Shown here: piece after piece, positions 34,901 to 44,678 of the stretch
How positions within the stretch are numbered: position 1 is the first letter of the stretch
Layout: each line of letters begins with the position of its first letter
Assembly (NCBI GenBank): GCA_032718475.1
Contig: JAUCBJ010003722.1
Span: 1-53,610, forward strand
Source: Nemertoderma westbladi
Lineage: Eukaryota; Xenacoelomorpha; Nemertodermatida; Nemertodermatidae
DNA length: 53,610 bases
Direction: 5' to 3'
The notes under the pieces: model-generated
The model's input: only the letters and a program-made list of their open reading frames with translations
What the model was told of the DNA's origin: nothing
The model's database searches: none
Position numbers and translations under genes: made by a program

Positions 34901-35069
34901 CATTGCCCCATTCTTCGCGTCGACGTAAAATTCCAGCATTTTTTGGCGGCCACATCGCATACCCGACACCACCCTTCTTTACATTTGTGGTCATCCACGC
35001 CGAGGGTGCCCAATCAACATTTTTGTGGTCCAAAAAGTGGATAACAACAAATTTATTTCTCTCAGCCAT
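28959..35069 (-). CDS. DUF4806-like gene with a giant 24-residue repeat array (exons described; lesions present)
   Basis: Five coding pieces are supported. Exon 35069-34885 starts with ATG and reads MAERNKFVVIHFLDHKNVDW, then W..P....YAMWPPKNA, the N-terminal pattern of many DUF4806 proteins. Exon 34486-34297 (T-rich acceptor, GTAAAA donor) reads NLQRAMDIARNAENINDSD and, after a one-base shift, a KRTRVNY...DSDSDE tail, matching the A..AE..SD plus basic/acidic block that follows in the family. The main exon 32737-29340 holds the repeats. Exon 29291-29032 joins in frame across a 48-nt GT/AG intron and reads ISSDEELADVEDKL then FNWAGTNKKAFKELK, the DUF4806 core. A last exon at 28976-28959 (V-L-R-S-K-stop) follows a 55-nt intron. 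One-base lesions lie near 34428, 32316, 29750 and 29110. An exon between the first two is probably unseen, since their phases do not match. Function of the family is unknown to me. Confidence 0.6.
29032..29291 (-). CDS. Exon: DUF4806-like C-terminal domain
   Basis: Acceptor TTAAACAG precedes 29291 and donor AAG|GTAAGC follows 29032. The reading is NQHQHVMIDSL..., LPIPISSDEELADVEDKL, KQLIEEIKNLG, then after one extra base near 29110 AMRHVITNNYAAQFNWAG and KKAFKELK. The layout L-P....E-E-L..-V-E..L, L...G, V...-N..A..F-N-W.G, K.AF..L is that of DUF4806. This domain terminates many uncharacterised proteins of invertebrates and fish. The frame shift is the only defect. Confidence 0.65.
29340..32737 (-). 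CDS. Exon: 24-residue tandem-repeat region
   Basis: The exon opens after a stop at about 32738 with ELASASESRPILSPMQ and continues into repeats of the form (M/V)-T-S-T-F-(A/T)-H-G-I-T-G-(N/I)-T-S-x-M-(K/Q)-S-V, ending L-L-D-P-Q. I count about 43. A unique tail follows (HNSEARSHMTSPSSS..., then LPVHYPIEVKDQPFRLKF) and ends at donor CT|GTAAGC. Two one-base deletions, near 32316 and 29750, split it into frames of 129, 860 and 137 codons; both fall inside repeats. Residues are polar, with no cysteine and no predicted membrane segment. The repeat is Ser/Thr-rich and could be O-glycosylated or phosphorylated, but that is inference. Confidence 0.65.
29603..32690. repeat. 72-bp coding minisatellite, about 43 copies, with higher-order structure
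   Basis: Units are 72 bp and differ at a small set of positions (CATCTGG/CACCTGG, GAGCGAAAG/GAGTGAAAG, GTGTTACC/GTGATACC, GACTTCAT/GACTGCAT, CATAGGAGA/CATAAGAGA). Rare markers repeat at exactly 864 bp: AGTACTGACTTC at 30311 and 31175, and GTTGAGG at 30215 and 31079. Hence units 7-18 and 19-30 of the 860-codon frame are a 12-unit tandem duplication. Confidence 0.95.
33044..33511. repeat. G-rich minisatellite, about 13-14 copies of 30-37 bp
   Basis: Each unit has GCAATGTAGGTGGTGGATTT followed by a G run of 5-16. Units alternate loosely between GTGTGCAATG and GGTTGCAATG versions. It lies in an intron of the minus-strand DUF4806-like gene. The proline-rich and glycine-rich open frames over it are compositional. 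The G runs could form G-quadruplexes on the plus strand. Confidence 0.9.
33520..34290. other. Intron of the DUF4806-like gene; no separate gene seen
   Basis: Unique AT-rich DNA. A G homopolymer in the preceding intron lies at about 34726-34742. I find no convincing exon between 32738 and 34296, though one may be missed. Confidence 0.4.
34297..34486 (-). CDS. Exon: middle region of the DUF4806-like gene
   Basis: A T-rich tract and ATGTAG acceptor precede 34486, and GAG|GTAAAA follows 34297. It reads DNLQRAMDIARNAENINDSD. One base must be missing near 34428 to continue into LDENSTSGELRAPANSRK then RTRVNY and DSDSDE. Family members carry a comparable helix (A...A..AE..SD) followed by a basic then acidic segment. 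Confidence 0.5.
34885..35069 (-). CDS. Exon: N-terminus of the DUF4806-like gene
   Basis: A proper ATG at 35069 begins 61 codons. The pattern FVVIHFLDHKNVDWAPSAWM followed by G-Y-A-M-W-P-P-K-N-A matches the start of DUF4806-family proteins (F.VV.F.D...V.VVP..W.......WP). A GTGAGG donor sits at about 34884, with GTGTGA as an alternative two bases upstream. Composition is like the rest of the gene. The start is preferred because no other ATG lies upstream in frame near it. Confidence 0.55.
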
Positions 35070-35448
35070 TATTAAGTATTAACAATATAGGCCTTTATAG
35101 TAATATTGTTCTGAGATTATTGTTCAAACTTTATATTTCAGTTATTTATTATTATATTTTAATGTCCAATCGAAGTATAATAATAATTACTAGTATATAA
35201 CACCAGATATTTATATTCCAAGAGTTAGGCAGCCGGTGTTTATTAAATAATAGTGGTTAACTATCAACATCAATGCATTACCTACACTAATAATGGTACC
35301 AGTATAATAATATAAAGTGGGTACTGGGTAGTACAGCTATTTAATTTTGTTATCCGTAGTTAAAATGAAAAAAGTAAATGAAATAAACCACAATGCTGAT
35401 AAGTAGCCATAGTCAAATCACACTCTATATAATGAGTCAAGGGGGGAG

Positions 35449-37548
35449 GTTAGATAGATTTATTTATACATTATGTAAAAACAATAACAAATACACCAAA
35501 CAATGTACCGGTATAAAGGTATTGTCCAACATAACATATAGGATTACCCCTAAAGCTTTGCAGCTTATTTCCAAGGGGGTCCTTTATGATACTTGGTTAC
35601 AAATACAATATTACACTACGCTAACCTAAAACCAATATAAAACGTAATTACACTATGTACATGTACAACTTTACCGAGAGCGTGGCAATGTCCGACTCAA
35701 CGATAAAGATGTAATGTACAGAACAATTTAATATAAAACGTAATTACAGTATAAATAGTAAATAATTAATAAACTAATAACTTACTGTAGGACTATTGAA
35801 TGTAGAGCTACACAATGGTAGTTGAATCATCTCGAATCGCCCACTATGGCAGACACAGTGGTGTGAGAAAGATTCTAAAATAAAGAAAAGTTTAAGTAAT
35901 GGCCGTTTTTTAACTTTATGTCGGATGAACAAAAGATTACCACTACTAGATAGCCCTGTTTATGGACTTTCTTCCGATACCTCATATCCGCCAGTTTGGC
36001 ATCCCCAACGCCCACACAAAGTTTTCCCAGAGGTATGCTTCACAGTATAACAATAACTGAATCTCAAGATTTCGGCTGCAATATTCCCACACCCCACAAA
36101 CTTATATAAATGGTTCTTCGTTACTTCTTTTTAGTATCACCGGATTGCTAGACAAACTGTGGAAGAAAATAACTATATTTTACTCCTTTAACTACCATCT
36201 TTATTTGGATGGATTTTTTTATGATGTGGAAAACTTTTCTACTTCGGTAATCATTCGATTCATGTTTATCAAATTGGAGAAACTTATTTATTAATGAATT
36301 TAATATTTTAATTTATTATTATTTATTTACTATTTTAATTTATTATTAATTATTTATAGTTCTTATTTATTATATTAAGAAAAATAGCCGTTAACTCCTG
36401 TCTCGTTTATTAATTTTTCGCACCTTGCTCATGAAATATGGAGTTTAAATAAAATGGCTACTTTTATTCCTAAGCCTAAGTTAATAAATAGTTACTTTTA
36501 AATATCAGTATCCTTTGATTTTATAACGGTAATACTATATACTGTATGTAGTAGACTATATAAAACTATCATACGAAAAAAGTTTATGGGACAGATGATA
36601 GCCACATAAACTCTGACTCTGAATAACTGTTTATCTAACTGATTAAAACTGTTTGTCTAACTGTCTGTCTTAAATGTTGAACTGTTTATCTTGTATTTAA
36701 TCTATAATACATCAATACAAATAAAAAAAAAACTTTCTCCTTATTTTAATAGAAAGAATTTTGTACATGAACATCTAAATAATTATAATATCCAAAGAAA
36801 AACGCTGACCAAGTGGGATAAAACTCATAAAAAACATCTCACCAAGTCAGACAATTCTTACTAAAACTCAAATTTGTGTTCGTACCAACTCGAAACGTAG
36901 TTTCTAAAATGGTTAGACCAGCTCGTGACATAAAAGTGTAAACACATATTTGTGTTTCTACCAAGTCAATACAACAACGAAATATATATATACATGACCA
37001 AGTCCACATTGTATTCTGAAAATACAAATATGTGCTTCAACCAGTTTAAGTGTTAATAAATCGTACTACTTTATCCTGAGCTACTTGTAATTTACATTTG
37101 AGCTGTTTGGTTAAGCCTTCATACCAAGAAGAGCATGCATGCATAGTCCATGTGACACTGTATTAAAGAAGAGCAAAGTTACTTGCGGGAGTCGGTGTTT
37201 AAACTATTTTTATTTCTGTATAGAAACCTAAGCCTACTGTTAACTTTCGAGAAAATATTTTTCACTGTGCTTTCTCCTGATAAGCATTATCCAATGTGGC
37301 GCCTAAATATTTAACTTCCTTTTTATTTTCAATCTTATGTCCATTACTAGTGACTTCAAACTTAGTTACCTTCTTTAACTTTCTTTTGGAACCAAATAAA
37401 ATACTTTCAGTCTTACCGTAGTGAATGGATAGCTTATTATCAACCAACCACTCATTACAGGATTCTATAACTGCACTTAACTTTAGGGAAATATGGATAG
37501 GATCTTTATGAGAGAAAGTAAGAGCTCTGTCGTCGGCATATAAAATAG
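35449..37548 (-). mobile_element. Second, rearranged copy of the CR1/jockey-like LINE
   Basis: 35449-35797 matches 11942-12288 (3' untranslated region and last codons), and 37053-37548 matches 12652-13144 (RT around [20 protein letters not shown] and the segment just after YADD). Identity is high, with few substitutions. The 364 bp expected between the two pieces is replaced by 1255 bp of unrelated AT-rich DNA (35798-37052). A small ATGC duplication lies at 37134-37143. The 109-codon frame at 37262-37591 is the RT part of this copy. Confidence 0.85.
35798..37052. other. AT-rich segment separating the two LINE pieces
   Basis: No recognisable coding sequence. Near its right end a loose unit (AAATTTGTGTT.GTACCAA-like) recurs at about 36869, 36942 and 37023. 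It may be an inserted repeat, but neither terminal repeats nor a target duplication are evident. Confidence 0.45.
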
Positions 37549-37785
37549 GAGAGGAGGGGGGGGGTCGTGGCGAATTCATATATCGCCTCAATGTTAAATT
37601 GTGAATTAATTAAGATAAAGGAACAGATTACATTGGCACGTTAATCTCACAAAAACAATAAAAGAAAGTCAATAGAACAGTGAGAATAATCACTAACACC
37701 CCCCCCCCCCCCCCCCCCTACCTCACTCCTATTTTTCAGTCTCTATATAATAATATACCTACCTAAATAAAATTTGTATTTACTG

Positions 37786-40260
37786 TCAATGCAACAAAGG
37801 AAACATTGCAAGATCACCAGAAAGGGGAATCTTCAAACAGCAAACCTTAACAAAACAGTTATATTCAAAACACTGCAACACATGAGATACCGCTCCGTTT
37901 AAACGACAGACCCCATAATGCGACGATTTCACAGGATACAGATATAATGGGTATGTATTAATATAACGTGAGACACAGAGTGAAAATTTATTTGTATTTC
38001 TGTGTTTGAGGATATACAAGACTTTGAACATTTTATCTTCTGCGGTATGGTATACAGTATTATCTGGAGCATGGGATGAGAAAAAAATATGTTCGTCTCA
38101 AGAATATCAAATCCAATAAAGTCTGAAACATATGATACTGGCAGCATGACAAATTGTCGAGATTTTGGTTTTGGTAACTCTAATGCCAATGGAAAGGAAA
38201 TATCCATATTTAAGAAATTTAAGGAAGAGAACTCATGATATCTACGGTACATTTGGGAAAGAGGATTTGGCGCAGTCCTAAGCATAGATTTCAATTTCTT
38301 TAAACAAGATTCAAATGGAAATGCACTAAATCAGAAATGGAGCCATGATTCCTCACATCATTTGCCAGATGTATCAATGAATCCAAGTTGTAGGAACACA
38401 TATCTGGTGAGTAAATATATCTTGACATTGCTTTACTAATTCAATAAAATCAACAGATTTTCCCCAAACTTTATACTTGAAGAGTCACTTTGTATAGTAC
38501 TACACGAAAATAAACGAATAGCAACGTGTAAAATCAGGAAATTTCTATAATAAGATAAGGGCAAAACATATTTGAGAACTATAGCACCAGTATACAAGAG
38601 AAATTTTCACAACTCAGTTGCTTTCCATCTGTCCAGTTCATCCAAATATCGAGGTTTACGGGCAAATTCTCGTGGTACATCATACTGCAAATTAACTAGA
38701 CGCTGTGACATTTATCTTATTGTACTGAATTGAACTCTTACCAAGAAAGGTCCCTTCACCCATCCACGAAGTAGCTTTCGCATAACTCCTACATACACTT
38801 GGTGCATTTGATCTATCATGAAGTTTTGAATCATGTCAATTGGAAGTTTCTCTAGTATAGAATAACCAACATGATGTTCTTCATTTAAGCGATTTCTGAA
38901 ACTTAGATCTGTTCTTAAATAGTTTTTATTTTATTTATTTCTTTAATCCGGAACTGAATCCATAAAAACAACGACTCAAAATAATCAAATTAACAAAATA
39001 TACTCACTGTATCACCTACCTACAATAGAGCACAACATGTAATATTAATATACTGAACCGTAGCAACAAAATATATATAAACAAACTAATAGTTATGACT
39101 TCAGAAAAAGTAGCGACTCCCGTATCCTACTAGTAGGACCAGTAACACTAGCACAGCATGAATAAGAACATTTTTAGATGATTTTAACCTACTAAGAAAA
39201 GATTTTATGGCGCTATATCGAATATGAATAAATTTCGGCAAATCAAGTTCACCAAACATTAAAGAGACGCTACAATCGTAACTATAACCAAACAATCTCC
39301 TTGCAATGTTATTGTAACCTACTCTCAATTTATGAAATACCTTTAGACTATAGTTACACCGAGACCACAGCGCATTGCAATAAAACGAAAGAACAAAAAG
39401 AGAATCTTTTTAATGGCAAACGAACATTTTGTAAATATTGTAAAGAATATTGTACTATTGAATAAAATATAAATATTGTACAGAATTGTAAAGAAGAATT
39501 TAACTCTGTGAAGATGACATGTCCACCTTCGTAGTTACCCCAGCACTCACATTTATCACAGCCACAGTAACCGGAATATAACTTAATGCATAATATCATA
39601 GTGCATGCAGAGTAATCGCAAACGAAACGCGAAATTGACAATTTTACATTAAATTGTCTAAAAACAATGACTTCTTTAAATAACGCTAGGAATTCATCTA
39701 CAAAATTAAGAAAAAACATTTCAATGTCTGAAGGTTTGGATGGCCCACAGTATAAACTGATTAAGGAAGGATGCGATTTAATCTCATTGCAGGTGAATAT
39801 AACTAAAATGGGCCAAAACTGCATGTTTGTACTTTTGTGCAGTGGAACACCATCGATATTAATAATAAGTTCAACAAAGAAGAGTTCTAATGGAAACTTA
39901 TAAAATACAACAGAACATAATTTTTCTAAGTTACATTTTATCCCAAAGTAAATCAGCTTCCCACTGCCAATTTCTGAAAACTTGCATTTTTCCCTTGGGG
40001 ACTTTCCCAAAGCTTCTGGCATCCACTGGGAGGGTAATACTGGATATGTTTGCATTGAGAATTCAACAAATGACTTAAACTTATAATGTTATGGGTATGT
40101 TAAACTTCAATGCCCATTCTGTTACTGCTACAGACAAGATTTGACTTTCAGAAGTTGTACACGAAGGCGCTTGGCTACTAGTAGCGCCTATAGCTACAAC
40201 ATGATCACCCTCTCCACTTAATTCCGCGCTTGACACTCAAGTGTCAGTCCATTGGAGGTG
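37786..40260 (-). pseudogene. Tnp2-like transposase-family pseudogene, nearly full length
   Basis: Blocks appear in the order seen in a large metazoan family often annotated as transposase-domain proteins: EWALKFNIP near 40120; IGSGKLIYFGIK and LIINIDGVPLHKSTNMQFWP near 39970-39830; LYCGPSKPSD near 39760; ISRFVCDYSACT and SGYCGCDKCE near 39630-39540; then, beyond a LINE fragment, RNRLNEEHHVGYS and IDMIQNFMIDQMHQVYVGVM near 38900-38800; VPREFARKPRYLDELDRWKA near 38680-38620; NLDSLIHLANDV near 38390; FPFESCLKKLKSMLR near 38310; and TYPLYLYPVKSS...FPLLH at the end. Only a few stops and frame changes occur. I believe the family is related to CACTA-type Tnp2, but that link is from memory. Confidence 0.7.
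39101..39410 (-). pseudogene. LINE C-terminal fragment inside the transposase pseudogene
   Basis: The minus strand reads YCNALWSRCNYSLKVFHKLR, then VGYNNIARRLFG, then MFGELDLPKF and IKSFLSRLKSSKNVLIHAVL. The sequence Y...LW..Y......KL.V.YN...R.L.G, MF, D.F...R....F..RL..S.N.L is the C-terminal tail of a group of invertebrate LINE proteins. It interrupts the flanking transposase reading and so inserted later. Confidence 0.6.
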
Positions 40261-40640
40261 GTACCGGTACCGGTACCGGTACCTGTATAACTGTATATAC
40301 TGTATGTATATATACCAACGAAAATATCTCCAAACATCTAAAAAAACACTTAATTGAGAACCTAAATTAATCCTAATTCTATGTAATAAAATTAATACTT
40401 TCTAAAATAATATCCTTTACACAAAATTTAATTCCAAATAAAATAATTGTATTTATTTCTGCAGCTGTCTTCGTAATCATTCTACCAATCAATCTATTTT
40501 ATTCCTTAAAAATTAGATATTAGTAAGTACCGCATATTAGCCTTCCCTTGCCTTTATATAGACTGCTTTTTGTTCTCTTTTTTTTAATGCGATGGCCTTT
40601 TACTTATCCAACCTCTGTAACAATCGTATGGTCGCTATTT
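40261..40640. other. Short (CCGGTA)n tract, otherwise nothing seen
   Basis: GTACCGGTACCGGTACCGG at 40261-40283 is a small palindromic tandem repeat. The remainder is AT-rich with no frame. Confidence 0.6.
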
Positions 40641-41656
40641 CATGTTGAGAAAAATTCCACTGAAGGAATGTAACTTTATCATAGATCAACGGACTGTTAG
40701 AAAACTAGGCTTGGGCCCTGTGGATGTGGCTGCTACTCGGGCTAATAGGAAACGCACCCAGGGGAGAACCGGTCTGTTGTCAATAAAACAGAGTAAACTG
40801 ATAGAAATGCAGTGTGAATCTTCAGAATCGGAATCCAGTGAAGAATTTAGTGAAACAGAACATGATACTACAGATACTGATCTGGATTATGACATTTATA
40901 AGGAAGATCTAAATAGATCGACAGACTGACGTGATCAATTACGTAATACTGTAAACTACCCACAGTAGCAATGTATTGCAATAGCTACAAAATTCCCACT
41001 GGTCCTACTGCCTCAATTGTCTCTGCCATTCTTTATGATATCAGCCAACCCTCTAAAGTTATAAATCGTTCCAAAATTCGCAGAGGACGAGATTCAGTGT
41101 GTGATATTATTATGAAGTCTCAGAGCACAGAGAATTAGAGGCAGTTTACTTAGTTGAAAGAAACAATAAAACCATTGTCTATAAAAATAATAAATGTCAC
41201 CATATATCATTAATACAAGAACCAGGATCTGTATATCGAGGCCATGTAACATCTTGTGGTAAAACAGCCCATCTGCAAGTGAGGCTGTCCTAGAATATTT
41301 TAATGTAGAGAATGTTATTTTAGAAAAACTTTAAAGTTCTGGGTTATGTATGATGGTGCAGCAGTAAACACTGACCATATTCACGGCACTGTGAGACTTT
41401 GCGAACTGAAACTGCAACGCCCTTGGCAATGGGTCATTTTCCTACAGCCAATCGAATTTTGCGTATTTACACATCTACACTATACCCTAGTGCTAACCTA
41501 GTTACCTTGGCAATGTTTGTCTTAATGGTATATGCTCCAACATGGTTTGACATCAAATGGAACTGGTCTATTCTAGAGGGTCCAAATCATATCTATCGCA
41601 TAATGCAAAGGTCAAATTATCTACCAAAGGAATTGCGTGTAGAAAACTACTTTGAA

Positions 41657-43612
41657 TCCCTTAGCAGAATAAACTGCTCTTTGGGGCCGTTTCCCAGGTT
41701 GCGGATCGGGATAAAATTTCACACATCGCACGATATGTGATTGTGATTTGTTGTACAACTTATACGAGTGTGTATTACATTAAACGGGAGGCAGTTTGTT
41801 TGGTTGATGCAAGTCATTCTTGGTTTGCATCTTTCAATTCCATCTGTTTCTTGGAGTCTGTGTGATGCATGCTCGTTAACGGCGACGGTGACAGAATCCA
41901 TATACTGAGAGGTCAGCCTCGGGCCGCCCAGTATACGTGCAGGTTGGGGGTGCCAGCGGTACGCAAGTACACACCACCTTCATGCCATGCCTGGCCCGGG
42001 TATGGTCATTACGGTCTTGGGTCAGAGGACGCGCCTACGTTGACCACCACTTTTGCACACACGGACGACTATTACACACACTCACACCGATTACACGAGG
42101 CATACAAGGACGGCAGCTAAACTGTGAGTTATGCATCACCGATATCATATACTTTTTTTTAGGTTATGTTACTTATTATATATTTTCCAGGACATAAAAC
42201 CAAAGTCTTTCTAAATTCTAAAGAGGGTTTAGTTTGGGGGGTCCAGTATAGAAAATGGGGCTTGGTCTTTTTGGGGTTAAACAAATATGAATGTTTATTT
42301 TTCTAACGATTATAGAAAATGCATAATGTAAATCAACCTGGCAACATAGACATGTTATCAACATGTTATTGTATAACATAAAAACAGTTTTCTGTACTTT
42401 AGGATTCAAACGTATTTCCGATATATATCCATTATAGAGTTTCTAATGTACGTACACTATGTCGTGCATTACTGTATGTCATAATAGAAACAGGTTGCCA
42501 TTGTTGCATATTCCCGCTACCCGCTATGTAGAATTTGGGCTTTTGAGTGCTCGGTGCTGGAATTCTCGTTCCTATGACAATTGTCAATGGGCTGTTATTG
42601 CAAGAACGAATGTACCTGTAGACATGGGAACAGCGCCTAGTGCCATTATATCGTGTATGGGCTTATGCCTGACTTAAAGACTCTTAACAGCTTAATATAA
42701 TACAGTAGAACGTACCTTATAAGCCCAAGCTACAATAAGCCCATCACCAAGTCATTCCGGAAGCAAAGCAAACCAGTAACCTTAAAAATTAAATATACAA
42801 GTAGTGGACATAATCCCATTTAGTAAGCATTATAGGACTACCCTATAAATCTCAGACAGACCCTGTGATAAAATGTGAGATAACTTACTTAATGTTAATA
42901 AACCTCATAACATAACCAACCCCTGTACTTCCATGAATATATTGTTACACGATATGGCACTACAAACACTTAGCTAGGCCGAGACCACTACGTCCTAATA
43001 GACATCCTTTATTACTGTTAACTATAGTATTACCAATTACTATAGTATATTATCTTTATAACTGTTAACTATAGTATTACCAATTACTATAGTATATTAT
43101 CTTTATAACTGTTAACTATAGTATTACCAATTACTATAGTATATTACTATAGTATTACCAATTACTATAGTATATTATCTTTATAACTGTTAACTATAGT
43201 ATTACCAATTAATATAGTATATTATCTTTATAACTGTTAACTATAGTATTACCAATTACTATAGTATATTATCTTTATAACTGTTAACTATAGTATTACC
43301 AATTACTATAGTATATTATCTTTATAACTGTTAACTATAGTATTACCAATTACTATAGTATATTATCTTTATAACTGTTAACTATAGTATTACCAATTAC
43401 TATAGTATATTATCTTTATAACTGTTAACTATAGTATTACCAATTACTATCTTTATAACTTTCACAAACACAATGTCAGGACTTGGTCAACTGTGTGCAA
43501 CCTTGTCGGATTCTGGAATGACTTATCCTCCCAGATAAGATCATCTCTGGATCTCTAATTCCTACAAATTAGGGAACCGTTAATTATGAATGAATGAATG
43601 AACTATTTTGAA
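41657..43612 (+). mobile_element. LINE inserted in the family pseudogene, with 12-bp target duplication
   Basis: AACTACTTTGAA (41645-41656) and AACTATTTTGAA (43601-43612) flank a block that ends in (GAAT)n. Just before the tail the plus strand reads VRTWSTVCNLVGFWNDLSSQ then IRSSLDL, the usual C-terminus of a CR1/L2-type RT protein (..WN.LP..IR.S.SL..FK). Removing the insert brings the host blocks ..LRVENYF and NGYFAHPEN to the spacing seen in relatives. The 5' part (41657-42960) has no recognisable LINE frame and includes a GC-richer patch at 41860-42120. Confidence 0.55.
43011..43460. repeat. 47-bp minisatellite, about 9.5 copies
   Basis: The unit contains TTATAACTGTTAACTATAG and ACCAATTACTATAG, and ACTGTTAACT recurs every 47 bp (for example 43061 and 43108). 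One short unit occurs near 43143. The unit holds an imperfect inverted repeat, CTATAGTATT/AATTACTATAG. It lies inside the LINE just upstream of its C-terminal codons. Confidence 0.95.
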
Positions 43613-44050
43613 CTGCAATGGATATTTTGCTCACCCTGAAAATATTATGCTGTTCGATTCTCGTAAAGAACTCACTATTCGCAGAATCATGAAAGCTATA
43701 GATAAACAAGCAACATCAGATAGATACTCTTGTCGAGTCCGTGAATTCCACGTTCCAACGATAAATTTCAAAGCAGAAAACTATTACGCACTTATTAACT
43801 GGGAGAAGCACACAACAAACCCCCACTAACCAAGGATATATATAACAATAGACGACTTAAGAACAATGTCAAACGATCGTATTGTGAACCTTCCATGTCA
43901 CACACACACGCTGCGTTAAAAACGCCACTGATTCCAGCTCGTCAGAATGTGGGGCTGATTCTCAAGATCAATTTATTCGTTCACGAAATTATGCATGTAA
44001 ATTAATGCCAAGATTACGTAAGAAATCGGACTTCAGAGGATTTGGTAAAT

Positions 44051-44678
44051 GAATACAATAGTAATAACTTTGTAGTATACATTGTTGGATCTACTGTATT
44101 GAGTGACTTCTAGCTTCAACTGTACCATATAATTCTTATAATGTATCATACTGTTTAAGATTACCACACCCACAATGTTGTAAATTTGATAAATTACATT
44201 TAATAAAAGCCACGTATTATTATTAATATTATTTTTATTAATGATATTTATTAATTAATATTCCCATTAATCATTATTATTAAACTGGACGTTTTGATAT
44301 CAGAAGATCCTGGGTTGGAGATTCATTCAATAATTTTTGTAGAATTTACAAATCATGTTGGATTTACAAATAAAAACAAAATGTTTCAATTAACATTAAT
44401 TTGTTACCACTTTATTTTCGAGATTATGAGCAAAATTACCATTTTTCTACAGGATATGGGAACCTAAAGATATTGTCAATTTCTTCTAAAAAATCTCTGA
44501 AATGTATTTTTAATTTCATTATCCATAGTAATTCCACTATTAGTAATCATATTTCTCAAAATAAAATTTCATATAGGATCACCGTGGGTGTGCAATGCGT
44601 CTGCTATCATCAGATGTTCTGACCGAGCTGAAACTCCCCCACTGTTTAGTCCCGCAACCAATTACGTCGCCTCTGTTT
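44051..44678. other. No gene seen
   Basis: AT-rich DNA; short frames only. Confidence 0.5.

Larger units (their letters stand above)
40642..44051 (+). pseudogene. Uncharacterised invertebrate protein family member, decayed and split by a LINE
   Basis: Blocks in order: 40642-40930, an ATG-started frame with a charged Ser/Glu/Asp-rich end; DISQPSKVINRSKIRRGRDS near 41045-41105; CHHISLIQEPGSVYRGHVTS near 41200-41260; YDGAAVNTDHIHGTVRLCEL near 41348-41410 and LQRPWQWVIFLQ; VYAPTWFDIKW near 41530-41562 with YLPKELRVENYF; then, after an insertion, GYFAHPENIM near 43619-43648, REFHVPTINFKAENYYALIN near 43740-43798, and FIRSRNYACKLMPRLRKK near 43975-44030. This order (SKVIDRSK.RR, EPGS.Y.GHV, GCDGT.VNTG, YAP.WF.IK, NGYF.HPENLL, R.F..P.LNF.A.DY..LI.W, FIR..L.S...MP) is one I recall from a common uncharacterised family. 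Frames shift repeatedly. The family may itself derive from a mobile element. Confidence 0.6.

Noticed and set aside
39667-40078. Two plus-strand ORFs
   Set aside because: Antisense shadows of the Tnp2-like pseudogene, whose minus-strand motifs continue through this region.
41869-42197. GC-richer overlapping ORFs within the inserted LINE block
   Set aside because: Two frames are open over the same bases, neither has a recognisable motif, and no splice pair bounds them.
43011-43460. CRISPR-like array
   Set aside because: The intervals between repeats are identical, not unique spacers, and the DNA is eukaryotic. The same applies to the 22-bp, 39-bp and 72-bp arrays.
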